Below are positions 28,940 to 38,685 of a DNA stretch of 59,885 nt, piece by piece. Within the stretch, counting starts at the first letter, position 1, and every line of letters begins with the position of its first letter. This stretch comes from Coleofasciculus sp. LEGE 07092 (lineage in GTDB: Bacteria > Cyanobacteriota > Cyanobacteriia > Cyanobacteriales > Coleofasciculaceae): positions 1 through 59,885 of the forward strand of contig NZ_JADEWY010000024.1 of assembly GCF_015207375.1 (NCBI RefSeq), in the 5' to 3' direction. The position numbers and the translations under genes were made by a program. Below the pieces are notes generated by a model, which was not told where the DNA came from, did no database searches, and worked only from the letters and a program-made list of their open reading frames with translations.

Positions 28940-29320
28940 CTAACTTGCATTCGGTTCATCCATTTTTGTCAGATTTTCTTGTATCTTTTCCACCTCATCT
29001 AATCTCATGTTTTTTATTTCTCCAGACTTAGGGACATCTGCTTTCATTGTGAGTTTGACTAAGCCACTAATACCCAGACTGACCTCTAGGGCTACATTCT
29101 CAGTAGGTATCGTTCGTTCTCTAACTCGTTGACTGGCAAGTTGAATAACATCAATCGCTTGATCAACAGCCGTAGTGATTGCTTCTTCAGTGAGTTCTGA
29201 AACTTTTCCCTGAGTTGTGGCAGTAATCTTATCTTTTAAATCCTTTCCCTTTTCTTCAATGGCATGAGTTACCTTCTCTACTGCATTCTTCCCTTTTTCT
29301 TGAACGTTTTGTAAATTCAT
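28940..29320 (-). CDS. Charged, mostly helical protein of unknown function
   Basis: The protein has 126 residues. The first 50 are Lys/Glu-rich and probably coiled (EKGKNAVEKVTHAIEEKGKD), and then VDQAIDVIQLASQRVRERT and a beta-like stretch (VALEVSLGISGLVKLTMKA). It has no signal peptide. The N-terminal pattern recalls stress-linked CsbD/YtxH-type proteins, but no family is assigned. It is probably co-transcribed with the small membrane gene. Confidence 0.55.
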   Translation of the reverse strand: MNLQNVQEKGKNAVEKVTHAIEEKGKDLKDKITATTQGKVSELTEEAITTAVDQAIDVIQLASQRVRERTIPTENVALEVSLGISGLVKLTMKADVPKSGEIKNMRLDEVEKIQENLTKMDEPNAS

Positions 29321-29423
29321 GACGATTTGTTTCTATCAAGACTAATTTAGTATTAAATTTAATGTTGAAGCTTGTCATTTTTTTTTGCATCACTCTAGAG
29401 TTATACTGAGATATCTAAAACTA

Positions 29424-29466
29424 TTCCTTATTCCCTATTCCCTATTCCCTATTCCCTATTCCCTAT
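29424..29466. repeat. TTCCCTA heptamer tandem repeat
   Basis: Five perfect head-to-tail copies of TTCCCTA plus partial ends, in the divergent intergenic region. Such heptamers are common in filamentous cyanobacteria. Confidence 0.9.
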
Positions 29467-29531
29467 CCTCTACTCACGAATCCCCTAAACTGGCTATACT
29501 GACGTACAGCAAAGAAATAACAGAGTGAATA

Positions 29532-30137
29532 ATGAGTTCGTGGCGCGATCGCTTCAATCAATTGAGTGGTAAAACTCGAATAGTCGTCTGTCGGCTATTT
29601 GTTCATCTAGCTAGTGAAGAGGTGGCACCTCTATTAGGCATTCTCAATCGCGCGGCACGAGAGGCTGTCGAAGCTGAAGGAGAACTTGAGGTACTCGGAG
29701 AAGGACTGGTAGACATTTGCCAGAACCTTTTGCAGTACAATACCTACTGGCAATCTGCTGCCAATGAAGGAAATGTATTCTGGGATGAAGGTGAAGCGGG
29801 CGATTATGTCAACGAACTATTTACAGATTCCGCCGAACGCTATCTGAGCGAGCCAGACTTCAGTTCCCCTTTACCAGAACAAGAGGATCGGTTCTCCTTA
29901 CCCATCACTCAGAATTTGGTTGTTATGATTACAGTAGCGTTTGAGGGAGATGTTCCAGAACTCGAAACTGATCTTGCCAGCATGGATGCACTCTTATCCG
30001 GTCTGAGAGCTTTGATTAATCTTCACTATCAAGAACGATTGCGAGCGATTCAAGTTCACTTTTCTCCAGCACAGTTGGGCGATCGCTTAACCACCGAGCA
30101 ACTGTTAATCAATTTCCCAGAACTTATTCCCCTCTAG
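29532..30137 (+). CDS. DUF1517 family protein
   Basis: The protein has 201 residues and the DUF1517 pattern LRAIQVHFSPAQLGDRLTTE with the terminal NFPELIPL. A helical N-terminal half (RFNQLSGKTRIVVCRLFVHL) carries no membrane anchor here. The family is widespread in cyanobacteria and chloroplasts; function is not established. A fragment of another family member lies at 14821-14946. It is followed by a lipoprotein gene 74 bp downstream, possibly in the same unit. Confidence 0.8.
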   Translation: MSSWRDRFNQLSGKTRIVVCRLFVHLASEEVAPLLGILNRAAREAVEAEGELEVLGEGLVDICQNLLQYNTYWQSAANEGNVFWDEGEAGDYVNELFTDSAERYLSEPDFSSPLPEQEDRFSLPITQNLVVMITVAFEGDVPELETDLASMDALLSGLRALINLHYQERLRAIQVHFSPAQLGDRLTTEQLLINFPELIPL

Positions 30138-30211
30138 AGCATAGAGTTTCCCACAATCGCCAACAAAGAGCTAATCATTGTTTAAAAACGATCGCTATAA
30201 TTCCTCAATTT

Positions 30212-31051
30212 ATGCTACGCAAATTTATCATCCTTTTCATGTCTTTGGCACTGTGTGGGACTACCTTAGCCTGTAGTTCTCCTGCCCCAACCCAATCTCA
30301 AACTCAGAACACCAATACAACCTCTGCGCCTACCTCATTAAGTAATGGGAAATATCCGGTACAGCAGGCAACTTACAACGATGCCAATGGGGAATACACC
30401 CTCATGCTGCTCAATACCTCACCAGGTACTCCCCCAGTATTTCGCACAACAGATTTGCGGATGGCTCGTCTAACCGATGAAGAAATGTCTGCCGATGAAA
30501 AAACGTATCTGGCTGTTGAAAATGGTCAGGCAGATATGCACCTGAGTGAAGACTTCCGCATTGAATACGTCCATAACGTCACAGAAACCCAAACCAACCC
30601 TCAAACAGGTCAACCCCAAACGGTGATTGTGCGTCAACAATCTAGCTTTTGGACTCCCTTTGCTGGAGCATTAGCCGGTCAAGCTGTGGGTAGCTTGTTG
30701 TTTAGACCGAGTTATTATGTGCCACCCGTGTATCAACCAGGTGTGGTTCTAACGGGTTATGGCGGCTATGGCAACACCTACTCCCAGGCAGTTAATCGAT
30801 ACCAAACTCGTCATCAAGAACCACCACCTGCTGTTAAAAACCGTCAAGTTCTCCGAACCACAGGGGCTGTGAGAAAGTCACCCTCAAATCAACCGACAGC
30901 CGAGCGCAAAGCTTCACCGAATAGCAACCGCGCTACGGGTTCAGGTTTTGGTTCCAGCACCCTGCGCCAATCCAATCGCTCACGTCAAGCACCAGCTAAG
31001 ACACCCAGTGGTTTTGGGAGTGGGCGCTCTAGGAAATCTAGACGCCGTTAA
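30212..31051 (+). CDS. Lipoprotein with glycine-rich segment and basic tail
   Basis: The protein has 279 residues. A lipoprotein signal MLRKFIILFMSLALCGTT ends with the lipobox LACS. The core (residues about 50-130) is beta-rich and of unknown family. A hydrophobic Gly-containing stretch follows (FAGALAGQAVGSLLF), then a Tyr/Gly/Pro-rich part and a Ser/Arg/Lys-rich C-terminal third ending GSGRSRKSRRR. The basic tail could bind nucleic acid or acidic polymers, but that is a guess. Confidence 0.7.
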   Translation: MLRKFIILFMSLALCGTTLACSSPAPTQSQTQNTNTTSAPTSLSNGKYPVQQATYNDANGEYTLMLLNTSPGTPPVFRTTDLRMARLTDEEMSADEKTYLAVENGQADMHLSEDFRIEYVHNVTETQTNPQTGQPQTVIVRQQSSFWTPFAGALAGQAVGSLLFRPSYYVPPVYQPGVVLTGYGGYGNTYSQAVNRYQTRHQEPPPAVKNRQVLRTTGAVRKSPSNQPTAERKASPNSNRATGSGFGSSTLRQSNRSRQAPAKTPSGFGSGRSRKSRRR

Positions 31052-31065
31052 AATTAACGACCGAT

Positions 31066-31089
31066 AATCCCCCTTTATAAGGGGGGATT
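31066..31089. terminator. Inverted repeat between convergent genes
   Basis: AATCCCCCTTTATAAGGGGGGATT between the lipoprotein gene and csbD. It can form a stem on both strands; without long T-runs its terminator role is uncertain. This sequence is also a common dispersed repeat. Confidence 0.5.
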
Positions 31090-31127
31090 AAGGGGGGTGA
31101 AAAAGGATTAAAGGTTTTTAACCCCGT

Positions 31128-31463
31128 TTATTTATTTCTGAATTTGTCTTTGACATTCTCCACTGAATGTCTAACTTGGGCTTCAACTTGTTTAGCTTTT
31201 CCTTCAGCTTTATCTTTTGGATCGCCCGTGATTTCACCCATAACTTCCTGGGCTTTTCCTTCAATATTTTTGGCAGTGGCTTTAATTCGATTTTCCATAG
31301 AATCATCTTTTCTGTTTTCCACTGAATGCCGAACATTCGCTTCAGATTGCTTCGCCTTTCCTTCTATTTTGTCTTCAGGATCACCGGTAATCTCGCCCAT
31401 CGCTTCCTGGGCTTTTCCTTCGATGTTTTTAGCTGTGGCTTTCATTTTATCTTCAGTACTCAT
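31128..31463 (-). CDS. CsbD family protein with two tandem domains
   Basis: The protein has 111 residues made of two near-identical CsbD units of about 55 residues, each with K-A-x-KNIEGKAQE and MGEITGDP; the second starts after the ENRIKATAKN stretch. Normal CsbD proteins have one unit. They are hydrophilic, largely disordered, stress-linked proteins. The duplication is recent, as the DNA of both halves is very similar. An ATG (MSTEDKMKATAK) starts it. Confidence 0.88.
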   Translation of the reverse strand: MSTEDKMKATAKNIEGKAQEAMGEITGDPEDKIEGKAKQSEANVRHSVENRKDDSMENRIKATAKNIEGKAQEVMGEITGDPKDKAEGKAKQVEAQVRHSVENVKDKFRNK

Positions 31464-31617
31464 CTCAAGTCACCTTCTATAAACTGTATTTTGTAGTTAC
31501 ACGCCAGAGCAAAGGCTGTAAATTTTTTAAACAGTCTCGCTCTTTAGTTCTAAGCATATAGATAGATTGACATGTAGACTTCTATCGCAAGGCATAATCC
31601 TGCAATTTAAGTTACAG

Positions 31618-31680
31618 AGTTGGGACGGGCTTTTCGGCACATCCCCCAAGAGTTTTAACAACAACAATAGTGCAAACTAG
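31618..31680. repeat. Dispersed repeat, copy 2 (GGACGGGCTTTTCGGC family)
   Basis: Second copy of the repeat at 9068-9132, sharing CTTTTCGGC and CAAGAGTTTTAACAACAACA in the same orientation. Confidence 0.75.
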
Positions 31681-31695
31681 ATGATGTGGAGCAGC

Positions 31696-31953
31696 TTACC
31701 ACTTCAAAAATGCCGCGTTTGAGCCCTGTTCACGCCGAATCTTCCCATCCTGCTCAAACCAACTAATCACCTGCTCAGGCGTCAACTCTTCAACGGCAAT
31801 ACCTGTGTCTTCGGCGATATGCTTTAACAGTCGCAGAGACGAAATCGTTAAGCGAGTTAAAAACTTTTCATGGGAAGAGAGTAGAGCTTTGTCTACATCC
31901 CCTGACTCTTCGAGCGTCAAAAACTGCATACCAGGTTGCTGAGATTCAGTCAT
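31696..31953 (-). CDS. Small conserved hypothetical protein
   Basis: The protein has 85 residues: a flexible start, then helical segments with HEKFLTRLTISSLRLLKHI and the loop VEELTPEQVISWFEQDG. No signal or membrane segment. The ending FLKW is unusual. It is not assigned to a family; it lies 95 bp from the 3' end of sufR on the same strand. Confidence 0.5.
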   Translation of the reverse strand: MTESQQPGMQFLTLEESGDVDKALLSSHEKFLTRLTISSLRLLKHIAEDTGIAVEELTPEQVISWFEQDGKIRREQGSNAAFLKW

Positions 31954-32004
31954 TCGTCATTAGCCCTTAGTCATTAGACATTCGTCATTAGTCATTCGTC
32001 AGTA

Positions 32005-32043
32005 ACCCATCCGCTACCAAATCCGTTACCAAATCCGCTGCCA
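32005..32043. repeat. 12-bp tandem repeat (ATCCGYTACCAA)
   Basis: Three units ATCCGCTACCAA, ATCCGTTACCAA and ATCCGCTGCCAC just after the sufR stop codon. It belongs to the same family as the repeats in the AAA gene and near 55 kb. Confidence 0.75.
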
Positions 32044-32047
32044 CTCA

Positions 32048-32701
32048 CTATGATTTAATCAAATAACCGCACTGATGTTCCCCATGATTAATCCAGTGGG
32101 TACGCTCTACCGTACAATCGGGCAGTACTGCGGCAAACATTTCCAGTTCATGTCCACAGACACTAGGAAATGATTCGGCAACGTTGGAAATAGCACAGTT
32201 ATGTTCTTTCAGGATAAACTGAGAACTGGCATTGTGGTTTAACTGGCTAGTTTCCACGGCATACCACTCTGCCATATACCCTTCGCTTCTGCGAATTTCT
32301 ACTAGTCTGGCAACCCGCTCTTGCACAGAACCCGTTCCCACGCGATCGCGATATTCCAAGGCTTTGCGCTGCCACTGCTTGTGCAGGATAGTGCTAACTT
32401 GTTCTCTGCCGACCGTTTCTTCCAAGGTATCCAGCAGCGAAACCGCAAACTCGCCGTAACGATTGGGGAAGCGATCGCGTCCTTTGCGACTCAGGTGATA
32501 GACGTGTTGGGGACGCCCCATTCCCACCGATACCGATTGATAGTCTATCAGTCCTTCTCCCTCCAAATCCTTCAGGTGACGCCGAATAGCTTGGGGGCTA
32601 ATTTCAAGAGCTTCAGCCAGTGCTTGGGCTGTCGCTTGCTCTTGCTTGAGTAAATGCTGCAAAATATCTTGCTTAGTAGAAGGGTGCTGAGTGGTCGTCA
32701 T
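32048..32701 (-). CDS. sufR: SufR, Fe-S cluster-sensing repressor of the suf operon
   Basis: DeoR/ArsR-type winged-helix protein. The HTH is at about residues 10-60 (ALAEALEISPQAIRRHLKDL). The C-terminal part has the four Cys that hold the [4Fe-4S] cluster, spread over NCAISN, SVCGHE, PDCTVE and HQCGY. It represses sufBCDS when iron-sulfur clusters are sufficient. The frame also opens at ATG 32764, but MTTTQHPSTK at 32701 resembles known SufR N termini, so that start is preferred; the longer start is possible. It diverges from sufB with the operator between them. Confidence 0.92.
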   Translation of the reverse strand: MTTTQHPSTKQDILQHLLKQEQATAQALAEALEISPQAIRRHLKDLEGEGLIDYQSVSVGMGRPQHVYHLSRKGRDRFPNRYGEFAVSLLDTLEETVGREQVSTILHKQWQRKALEYRDRVGTGSVQERVARLVEIRRSEGYMAEWYAVETSQLNHNASSQFILKEHNCAISNVAESFPSVCGHELEMFAAVLPDCTVERTHWINHGEHQCGYLIKS

Positions 32702-32795
32702 CGGTTCTGCTGTGAAATCAGTAGGGAACGGCGCGGGAAAAATCGAACTTGACTTTGACAACATCTTAGTTGTTAATATAACCTACAATAGAGTT

Positions 32796-32815
32796 AAACA
32801 ACAAAAGTGTTGTTT
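32796..32815. promoter_or_regulatory. SufR operator between sufR and sufB
   Basis: Perfect palindrome AAACAAC-N6-GTTGTTT, containing the known SufR core CAAC-N6-GTTG, between the divergent sufR and sufBCDS genes. Confidence 0.85.
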
Positions 32816-32925
32816 TAGTTGGTCTTGCCAGTCAACCTGACGATACCCCTAGCTTAGACAGCTTTCAACCACCTCCCATCCTTAATAGAGATTCACGTTA
32901 AAAGCCAAAGAGAACACTAAAGTCA

Positions 32926-34365
32926 ATGACTGCCACCGTTAAAAAGTTAGTCAACCAGCCCTACAAGTACGGCTTTGTCACCGATATCGAAGCCGATACG
33001 ATTCCTCGCGGCATCAGTGAGGACGTAGTCCGTTTGATCTCGGCTAAGAAGAATGAACCAGAATTCATGCTGGAATTCCGTCTCAAAGCCTACCGACAAT
33101 GGCAAAAGATGACGGAACCCACCTGGCCTCACGTCGCTTACCCGCCGATTGACTACCAAAACATTATTTATTACTCTGCCCCTAAAAAGAAAACCGAAAA
33201 GCTCAACAGCCTGGAAGAGGTTGATCCAGCCTTATTAGAAACCTTTGAAAAGCTAGGCATCCCCTTGTCCGAGCAAAAACGGCTGTCTAACGTCGCCGTG
33301 GATGCCATTTTTGACAGTGTTTCTATCGGCACCACCTTCAAAGAAAAATTGGCGGAAGCTGGAGTCATCTTCTGTTCTATCTCCGAAGCGCTGCAAGAAC
33401 ATCCAGAGTTAGTCAAAAAGTACCTGGGCAGCGTCGTCCCGGTGGGAGACAATTACTTTGCCGCACTCAACTCTGCTGTCTTCAGTGACGGTTCCTTCGT
33501 CTTCATTCCCAAAGGCGTCAAATGCCCTATGGAACTGTCTACCTACTTCCGCATTAATAGTGGGGACACCGGACAGTTTGAGCGCACCCTGATTATTGCC
33601 GAAGAAGGGAGTTCTGTCAGCTACTTAGAAGGCTGCACCGCTCCCATGTACGATACCAATCAGCTTCACGCCGCAGTTGTGGAACTGGTGGCACTTGATA
33701 ATGCGGACATTAAATACTCCACCGTCCAGAACTGGTACGCCGGGGACGAAAACGGCAAAGGCGGTATCTATAACTTTGTCACCAAGCGGGGGTTGTGCAA
33801 GGGTGTCAACTCGAAGATTTCCTGGACGCAGGTGGAAACGGGTTCGGCAATTACTTGGAAGTACCCCAGTTGCGTACTAGTCGGGGATAATTCCGTAGGA
33901 GAATTTTACTCTGTGGCGCTGACGAATAACGCCCAGCAAGCCGACACTGGCACCAAGATGATGCATATCGGCAAAAATACCCGCAGCACGATTATTTCTA
34001 AAGGAATTTCCGCTGGACGTTCCCAAAATAGCTATCGGGGACTAGTAAAAATTGGTTCCAAGGCAGCAGGAGCGAGAAACTACTCCCAGTGTGATTCAAT
34101 GCTAATTGGCGATACCGCTGAGGCGAATACCTTCCCCTACATCCAAGTGGAAAACAACACCGCCAAGGTAGAACACGAAGCATCTACGTCCAAAATTGGG
34201 GAAGACCAACTATTCTACTTCAGTCAACGGGGTATCTCAGAAGAAGATGCTATCTCGATGATGGTTAGCGGTTTCTGTAAGGATGTCTTTAATGAACTCC
34301 CCATGGAATTTGCCGCTGAAGCCGATAAATTACTGAGTTTGAAACTCGAAGGTGCAGTTGGATAA
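32926..34365 (+). CDS. sufB: Fe-S cluster scaffold SufB
   Basis: Scaffold subunit of the SufBCD complex, which assembles iron-sulfur clusters under stress and is the main system in cyanobacteria. The protein has 479 residues, the usual length, and the beta-helix part shows [20 protein letters not shown] and [16 protein letters not shown]. It is first gene of the operon sufB-sufC-sufD-sufS, with sufC 107 bp downstream after a palindromic repeat. It is preceded by the SufR operator. Confidence 0.97.
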   Translation: MTATVKKLVNQPYKYGFVTDIEADTIPRGISEDVVRLISAKKNEPEFMLEFRLKAYRQWQKMTEPTWPHVAYPPIDYQNIIYYSAPKKKTEKLNSLEEVDPALLETFEKLGIPLSEQKRLSNVAVDAIFDSVSIGTTFKEKLAEAGVIFCSISEALQEHPELVKKYLGSVVPVGDNYFAALNSAVFSDGSFVFIPKGVKCPMELSTYFRINSGDTGQFERTLIIAEEGSSVSYLEGCTAPMYDTNQLHAAVVELVALDNADIKYSTVQNWYAGDENGKGGIYNFVTKRGLCKGVNSKISWTQVETGSAITWKYPSCVLVGDNSVGEFYSVALTNNAQQADTGTKMMHIGKNTRSTIISKGISAGRSQNSYRGLVKIGSKAAGARNYSQCDSMLIGDTAEANTFPYIQVENNTAKVEHEASTSKIGEDQLFYFSQRGISEEDAISMMVSGFCKDVFNELPMEFAAEADKLLSLKLEGAVG

Positions 34366-34376
34366 TAAACTTTGCG

Positions 34377-34456
34377 AACCTCAGCGCTTCCTTGGCGCTA
34401 CTCTGCGTTAAAAAAACGCAAAGGTACGCTGAGGATAACGCAGAGGTACGCTGAGG
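34377..34456. repeat. Palindromic repeat between sufB and sufC
   Basis: The sequence contains CTCTGCGTT/AACGCAGAG and several CTGAGG/CCTCAG half-sites that can fold back. It is a common intergenic repeat in cyanobacteria. Within the operon it might affect mRNA stability. Confidence 0.65.
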
Positions 34457-34472
34457 AGTTGTGAGGTGAAAA

Positions 34473-35285
34473 ATGATTAAGGAAAATAGTGAAGTAATTC
34501 TGTCGGTTCGGAATTTGACGGCAGAGGTGGATGGGAATCCAATTCTCAAGGGATTTAATCTAGATGTGAGGGCGGGGGAAATTCACGCCATCATGGGTCA
34601 AAATGGTTCTGGGAAGAGTACCTTTTCTAAAGTGTTAGCCGGTCATCCCGCTTATGAGGTGACGGGCGGCGAAGTTGTCTTTCTGGGGCAAAACTTGCTG
34701 GAAATGGAGCCGGAGGAACGGGCGCTTGCTGGTATTTTTCTGGCGTTTCAGTACCCCTTGGAGATTCCGGGTGTCAGCAATCTAGACTTCTTGCGCGTGG
34801 CGTACAATTCCCGTCGCAAGCAGCAGGGATTGGACGAAATTGATACCTTTGATTTTGAAGATTTGGTACAGGAAAAGCTGGAAATTGTCAAGATGAATCC
34901 CAGCTTTTTGGAGCGCAGTCTGAATGAGGGCTTTTCTGGGGGTGAAAAGAAGCGGAATGAGATTCTCCAGATGGCTTTATTAGAGCCAAAGCTGGCTATT
35001 TTAGATGAGACAGATTCGGGTTTGGATATTGACGCCCTAAAGATTGTCTCCAATGGGGTAAATCAGTTGGCGAGTTCAGAGAATGCCATGATTTTGATTA
35101 CCCATTACCAGCGGATGCTCAATTATATCGAGCCGGATTATGTCCATGTTATGGCTGCGGGTCGTATTCTGAAAACGGGTGGTAAGGAACTGGCGTTAGA
35201 ACTGGAATCCCGTGGTTATGACTGGGTGGTAGAGGAAGAAGCGGCACTTCGACAAGGCTCAGTGACTACAGAGGTGAGTGTCTAA
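34473..35285 (+). CDS. sufC: SufC, ATPase of the Fe-S assembly complex
   Basis: ABC-type soluble ATPase that binds SufB and SufD. The protein has 270 residues: Walker [10 protein letters not shown], signature SGGEKKR, Walker [13 protein letters not shown]. Stop TAA overlaps the ATG of sufD by one base (TAATG), pointing to translational coupling. Confidence 0.97.
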   Translation: MIKENSEVILSVRNLTAEVDGNPILKGFNLDVRAGEIHAIMGQNGSGKSTFSKVLAGHPAYEVTGGEVVFLGQNLLEMEPEERALAGIFLAFQYPLEIPGVSNLDFLRVAYNSRRKQQGLDEIDTFDFEDLVQEKLEIVKMNPSFLERSLNEGFSGGEKKRNEILQMALLEPKLAILDETDSGLDIDALKIVSNGVNQLASSENAMILITHYQRMLNYIEPDYVHVMAAGRILKTGGKELALELESRGYDWVVEEEAALRQGSVTTEVSV

Positions 35286-36646
35286 TGAGTACGCAAGTTT
35301 CTGCCAAACCAGAGATTTCTTATCTGACGAGACTGCTGGAACAATCTCGCCAAGGCAAGACGGAATTATCTTCTTTACAAGAAGTACGCAACCAAGCGAC
35401 GGCTATTGTTCAAGAATTGGCTATCCCTACCAAGCGGGATGAAGAATGGCGGTTTACTGATTTGTCGCCCCTTTTGCAGGTGCAATTTCAGGGGGTAGAG
35501 ACGTGGGATGCAATGTCTCTACAGCAGATGGATATTACCCCGCTAACCTTGCCGGAAGCGGCTGACAGTCGATTGGTATTTGTTAATGGGATTTATGCGC
35601 CGGAACTATCCTCGGTTTCTGGGATACCCGATGGGGTGTATGTTGGGAATTTAACGGCGCTAGCACCGGAGTACGAAACCCGCATCGGCGACTATTTAGG
35701 TAAGCAACAGGGAACTTCAGAAGTCTTTACCGCCCTCAATACGGCTGGACTAACAGATGCAGCAGTGGTGTGGGTATCGAAAAATAAAATAGTAGAGACA
35801 CCTATCCACCTGTTATTTGTCTCCACCACCAATGATGTACCCCTGATTTGTCAACCCCGTTGTCTGGTGGTTGCAGAAGCCGGCTCTTATCTGAATTTAG
35901 TCGAGCATTATGCGGCAAATGTGGAAGGATGTCCTGATATTCGTGTTAATCATCCCTATTTCAACAACCAGGTGACAGAGATTTGGGTTGAGGAAAATGC
36001 CCAAGTGATTCATACCCGGAATCAGCGGGAAGCGGGAGATGGATTTCACATCGGCAAAACTGCCGTAGCCCAAGGGCGGAATAGTCGTTACACCTGCAAT
36101 GGGATTAGTTTGGGGGGCAGACTATCCCGACACAATTTGGAAATCTTCCAGATGGGTGAGGGAACGGAAACGTTCTTAAATGGTTTAACGGTTATCGGTG
36201 GCGAACAGTTGGCGGATACCCATAGCGTTATAGCGTTAAATCATCCCAATAGCACCAGCAACCAACTGCACAAATGTATTGTGGATAACCGCGCCCATGG
36301 GGTTTTCAACGGTAAAGTTTTCGTGCCTCGAGCGGCTCAATTCACGAATGCCGCCCAGTTAAATCGCAACCTGTTGCTATCTCCTAAAGCCCGTGTTGAT
36401 ACCAAACCTCAGTTAGAAATTACTGCCGATCAAGTAAAATGCTCCCACGGTGCTACTGTTAGCCAACTTGATCCAGAGGAAGTTTTTTATCTGCAAAGTC
36501 GGGGACTTAATGAAGCGAATGCCCGCAACCTACTGCTTGATGCGTTTGTGGCTGAGATTCTAAACCGCGTTCCCGTTCCTTCCCTGCGCCAACGGCTTTC
36601 TCAGTGTGCTGCCTGTAGAACCTCCGTTGCCACTGATAACCAATGA
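35285..36646 (+). CDS. sufD: SufD, Fe-S assembly complex subunit
   Basis: Partner of SufB in the SufBCD complex. The protein has 453 residues with the beta-helical core and the conserved C-terminal stretch KCSHGATVSQLDPEEVFYLQ. The start overlaps the sufC stop by one base. sufS follows 18 bp after the stop. Confidence 0.96.
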   Translation: MSTQVSAKPEISYLTRLLEQSRQGKTELSSLQEVRNQATAIVQELAIPTKRDEEWRFTDLSPLLQVQFQGVETWDAMSLQQMDITPLTLPEAADSRLVFVNGIYAPELSSVSGIPDGVYVGNLTALAPEYETRIGDYLGKQQGTSEVFTALNTAGLTDAAVVWVSKNKIVETPIHLLFVSTTNDVPLICQPRCLVVAEAGSYLNLVEHYAANVEGCPDIRVNHPYFNNQVTEIWVEENAQVIHTRNQREAGDGFHIGKTAVAQGRNSRYTCNGISLGGRLSRHNLEIFQMGEGTETFLNGLTVIGGEQLADTHSVIALNHPNSTSNQLHKCIVDNRAHGVFNGKVFVPRAAQFTNAAQLNRNLLLSPKARVDTKPQLEITADQVKCSHGATVSQLDPEEVFYLQSRGLNEANARNLLLDAFVAEILNRVPVPSLRQRLSQCAACRTSVATDNQ

Positions 36647-36664
36647 ACCCTTCATTGCTGCCCA

Positions 36665-37927
36665 ATGACTCTGATTAAAGAAAAAACCATTGCTGCCAAG
36701 GTGCGTCCTGATTTCCCCATTCTGCATCAGGAAGTCCATGGCAAACCTCTAATTTACTTTGACAGTGCTGCCACGTCTCAAAAACCCGTGGCGGTGCTGG
36801 ACGCCCTGCGCCATTACTACGAACAGGATAATGCCAACGTCCACCGGGGTGCTCATACCCTTAGTGTGAAAGCCACAGAAGCGTATGAGGGGGCTAGAGA
36901 TAAAGTAGCCCGCTTTGTGAATGCGGCATCGCGGAATGAGATTGTTTTCACCCGCAATGCTAGCGAAGCGATTAACTTAGTGGCGTATAGTTGGGGCTTG
37001 AACAATTTGCAGCCGGGAGATGAAATTATTCTCTCGGTGATGGAACACCACAGCAACATTGTTCCTTGGCAAATTATTGCCCAGAAAACAGGGGCAGTCC
37101 TTAAGTATGTGGAACTGACATCAGACGGTGAGTTTGACTTGGAACAGTTCCGGCAACTCATTACTGATAAAACTAAATTGGTAGGTGTGGTTCATGTCTC
37201 TAACACCTTGGGTTGTATTAATCCAGTCGAAGAAATTATTGCGATCGCACACCAATACGGTGCTAAGGTACTGATTGACGCTTGCCAGTCAGTACCGCAT
37301 ATGCCGATTGACGTTCAGGCAATGGACTGTGATTGGCTGGTGGCATCGGGTCATAAAATGTGTGCGCCTACAGGTATTGGCTTCTTGTATGGGAAATTAG
37401 ACTTATTGCTAGCAATGCCGCCGTTTATGGGTGGCGGCGAGATGATTTCCGAAGTCTTTCTAGATCATTCCACTTATGCTGAATTGCCCCACAAATTTGA
37501 AGCGGGGACTCCGGCAATTGGGGAAGCGATCGCATTAGGAGCGGCGGTAGACTATTTAAGTGGGATAGGTATGGATAAAATCCATGCTTATGAGGAAGAA
37601 TTAACTGCCTATCTCTTCGAGCAATTACGGCAGATTCCTGATGTGAAAATCTATGGACCCCAACCCACAGCAGAGGGGAAAGGAAGGGCAGCACTGGCGT
37701 CGTTTAGCGTTACGGGACTCGATTCTAGCGATGTGTCTACGTTGGTGGATCAAGAAGGTGTAGCCATTCGTTCAGGACATCACTGCACGCAACCGTTACA
37801 CCGTGTTTTGGGCGTAGCGGGTACGGCACGGGCGAGTTTGTATTTCTACAATACGCGGGAAGAGATTGATGGGTTTATTAAGGCGCTGAAGGAAACGATT
37901 GAGTTTTTTAAGAGTGTCTTGGAGTAA
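36665..37927 (+). CDS. sufS: SufS cysteine desulfurase
   Basis: PLP enzyme that takes sulfur from cysteine for the SufBCD scaffold. The protein has 420 residues, with the PLP-binding Lys in WLVASGHKM and the catalytic Cys in [10 protein letters not shown]. Last gene of the sufBCDS operon. No sufE or sufU gene is present in the window. Confidence 0.96.
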   Translation: MTLIKEKTIAAKVRPDFPILHQEVHGKPLIYFDSAATSQKPVAVLDALRHYYEQDNANVHRGAHTLSVKATEAYEGARDKVARFVNAASRNEIVFTRNASEAINLVAYSWGLNNLQPGDEIILSVMEHHSNIVPWQIIAQKTGAVLKYVELTSDGEFDLEQFRQLITDKTKLVGVVHVSNTLGCINPVEEIIAIAHQYGAKVLIDACQSVPHMPIDVQAMDCDWLVASGHKMCAPTGIGFLYGKLDLLLAMPPFMGGGEMISEVFLDHSTYAELPHKFEAGTPAIGEAIALGAAVDYLSGIGMDKIHAYEEELTAYLFEQLRQIPDVKIYGPQPTAEGKGRAALASFSVTGLDSSDVSTLVDQEGVAIRSGHHCTQPLHRVLGVAGTARASLYFYNTREEIDGFIKALKETIEFFKSVLE

Positions 37928-37972
37928 AGGAACGCTGTAGAGTCTTTGGCAGCAATCTTCAGTTATGGTTGT

Positions 37973-37993
37973 AGGGTGGGCATTGCTCACCCT
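37973..37993. repeat. AGGGTGGGCATTGCTCACCCT palindromic repeat
   Basis: Dispersed palindrome after sufS. Copies or relatives lie at 44983-45004 and 52015-52083. Confidence 0.75.
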
Positions 37994-38023
37994 TTACTGT
38001 TCTAGAGGTTATCCCACCTTGAA

Positions 38024-38659
38024 ATGATTAGTACCTCAACTCCTGCTGAACAACGAACCGTACTGCGAAATATTAGTTGGCAAACCTTTGAAACCTTGTT
38101 GAAAGAGACAGGTGAAGATAGAGGTTCACGGTTTGCTTATGACGGCGGTACCTTAGAAATTATGACTCCACTTTTTGAACATGAAAATCCTAAAATTCAA
38201 TTGGATCGCTTCATTGTTGCCTTAGCTGAGGAATTAAAAGTTGAAATAAAAAGTGCTGGTTCTACGACTCTGAAGCGTGAAGCAGTAAAGCGAGGGATAG
38301 AACCAGATAATTGTTACTATATCCAAAATGAACCCGCTGTTAGAGGTAGGCAACAACTAGACTTAGAAACCGATCCGCCACCTGATTTAGCGATTGAAAT
38401 TGATATTACTAGTAGTTCTATTAACAAGTCCGGGATTTACTCAGCGCTGAGTGTCCCTGAACTTTGGAGGTATAACGGGCGAGTTTTGAAATTTTATCAG
38501 TTAGTAGAGGGGCAGTATGTTGAGTGTGAGTTTAGCATCGCTTTTCCCCTGGTATCGGTGAGTGAGATGAGCCGATTTATTGAGCAGAGTAAAACAATGG
38601 GGGAAATTGCTTTGCTGAAATCGTTTCGAGCTTGGGTAAGGGAGAAGATGATATTGTAG
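38024..38659 (+). CDS. Uma2 family (PD-(D/E)XK-fold) putative endonuclease
   Basis: The protein has 211 residues and the Uma2/DUF820 fold: LEIMTPLFEHE, then PPDLAIEIDITSSSINK with the acidic metal residues, and LSVPELWRYNGRVLKFYQL. The family is greatly expanded in cyanobacteria, often next to repeats; it has a restriction-endonuclease-like core, but its biological role is unclear. No partner gene. Confidence 0.85.
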   Translation: MISTSTPAEQRTVLRNISWQTFETLLKETGEDRGSRFAYDGGTLEIMTPLFEHENPKIQLDRFIVALAEELKVEIKSAGSTTLKREAVKRGIEPDNCYYIQNEPAVRGRQQLDLETDPPPDLAIEIDITSSSINKSGIYSALSVPELWRYNGRVLKFYQLVEGQYVECEFSIAFPLVSVSEMSRFIEQSKTMGEIALLKSFRAWVREKMIL

Positions 38660-38685
38660 GTTATTAATGAAGCTTTAGTCTTGCT

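Noticed and set aside
29424..29466. Tandem TTCCCTA units as a CRISPR array
   Set aside because: Units are 7 bp with no spacers; the other heptamer tracts are the same. No cas genes are present.
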